Positions 37,043-37,324 of a stretch of DNA of 37,324 nt are shown here, piece by piece. The DNA lies in the IMG/VR virus record IMGVR_UViG_3300020281_000060, positions 1-37,324 of that record; one strand, given 5' to 3'. How positions within the stretch are numbered: the first letter of the stretch is position 1; each line of letters starts with the position of its first letter. Position numbers and translations under genes: made by a program. This DNA comes from a virus. Under the pieces are notes generated by a model, which saw nothing but the letters and a program-made list of their open reading frames with translations, did no database searches and was not told the origin of the DNA.

Positions 37043-37324
37043 CCTCTGCTGGGTCGATAGGGCAACCCGCTACGTTAATACTAATAGCAATCCTATCTCC
37101 TTTTGCTGGTTGAGTTCTGTGCTTTAACCATGAGGGAAATATAATATAATTATATGATTCTGCATCTATTTCTTGCCAATCATATTGTACTCCTTGATGA
37201 TAATAGTCGTCTCTTACCCAATCATCATAGTCCTCATTGAGTGGTAGCATTCTCCATATATGTTCTAATGGATTCTTAAATTCTATATTGCCTGCACCTT
37301 TTTGTTTCTGTAAATAATATACTA
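37029..37324 (-). CDS. Putative 2OG/Fe(II)-dependent oxygenase (HxH type), 5' end outside window
   Basis: The open frame reaches the right edge. The first visible residues, VYYLQKQKGAGNIEFKNPL, are the strand that follows the H-x-H site in this family. Near the end, YNYIIFPSWLKHRTQPAKGD and RIAISINVAG give the distal His and the Arg. The first metal ligands lie beyond the window. It overlaps the first JmjC-like gene by 14 bases. Confidence 0.75.
   Translation of the reverse strand, partial: VYYLQKQKGAGNIEFKNPLEHIWRMLPLNEDYDDWVRDDYYHQGVQYDWQEIDAESYNYIIFPSWLKHRTQPAKGDRIAISINVAGCPIDPAEGDFD

Noticed and set aside
1-37324. Photosynthesis or carbon-metabolism genes typical of cyanophages (psbA, psbD, hli, talC)
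   Set aside because: I looked for their hallmark sequences among the frames and saw none, so the cyanophage call rests on structural genes and layout only.

Overview
The window looks like part of a marine T4-like myovirus, most probably a cyanophage of Prochlorococcus or Synechococcus. This rests on AT-rich DNA, baseplate wedge genes gp25 and gp6 next to each other, a PAAR spike-tip gene, a very large structural gene after gp6, T4-type late promoter boxes, a SF2 helicase, many 2-oxoglutarate/Fe(II) oxygenases and trains of tiny genes. A related marine myovirus such as a pelagiphage cannot be excluded. Every gene I can support is on the minus strand, so transcription runs from high to low coordinates.

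Layout in transcription order. (1) 37324-30927: an oxygenase-rich block. It has a window-truncated 2OG oxygenase, a tandem pair of JmjC/cupin-like oxygenases of equal length, three prolyl-hydroxylase-like (HxD) oxygenases, two more of the HxH type, a tRNA with anticodon CAT, a DEAH-box SF2 helicase and two small conserved genes. (2) 30855-19558: about 45 very small genes, mostly 33-120 aa, packed into short operons joined by ATGA or TAATG overlaps, with two more 2OG oxygenases and a possible PD-(D/E)XK-like protein. Many are shorter than 60 aa. (3) 19370-1: the late/structural block. It has a conserved hypothetical, an NlpC/P60 endopeptidase, an AbrB-like protein, another 2OG oxygenase, a small coiled-coil protein, a 1364-aa structural protein, the PAAR spike tip, a 50-aa basic protein, gp25, gp6, and a giant reading frame of at least 3250 codons that runs off the left edge.

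Three patterns stand out. First, eleven Fe(II)/2OG-type oxygenase genes of three architectures lie in about 20 kb. Second, ten operons in region 2 start with the same 8-nt leader, CAACCACA, usually 8-20 nt after a TATAAT-like box and 0-14 nt before the start codon. This leader also corrects several gene starts. Third, most of these operons end in a hairpin that contains or touches the last stop codon, with the next promoter close behind. Together they form a repeated module: stop/hairpin, promoter, CAACCACA leader, coupled small genes. Between two modules (about 26395-26614) a gene-free stretch holds four or more good hairpins behind its own -10 box and is a strong candidate for an undescribed phage RNA.

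I could run no searches. Family names come from motifs read by eye. The giant frame was read codon by codon over most of its length and no in-frame stop was found.
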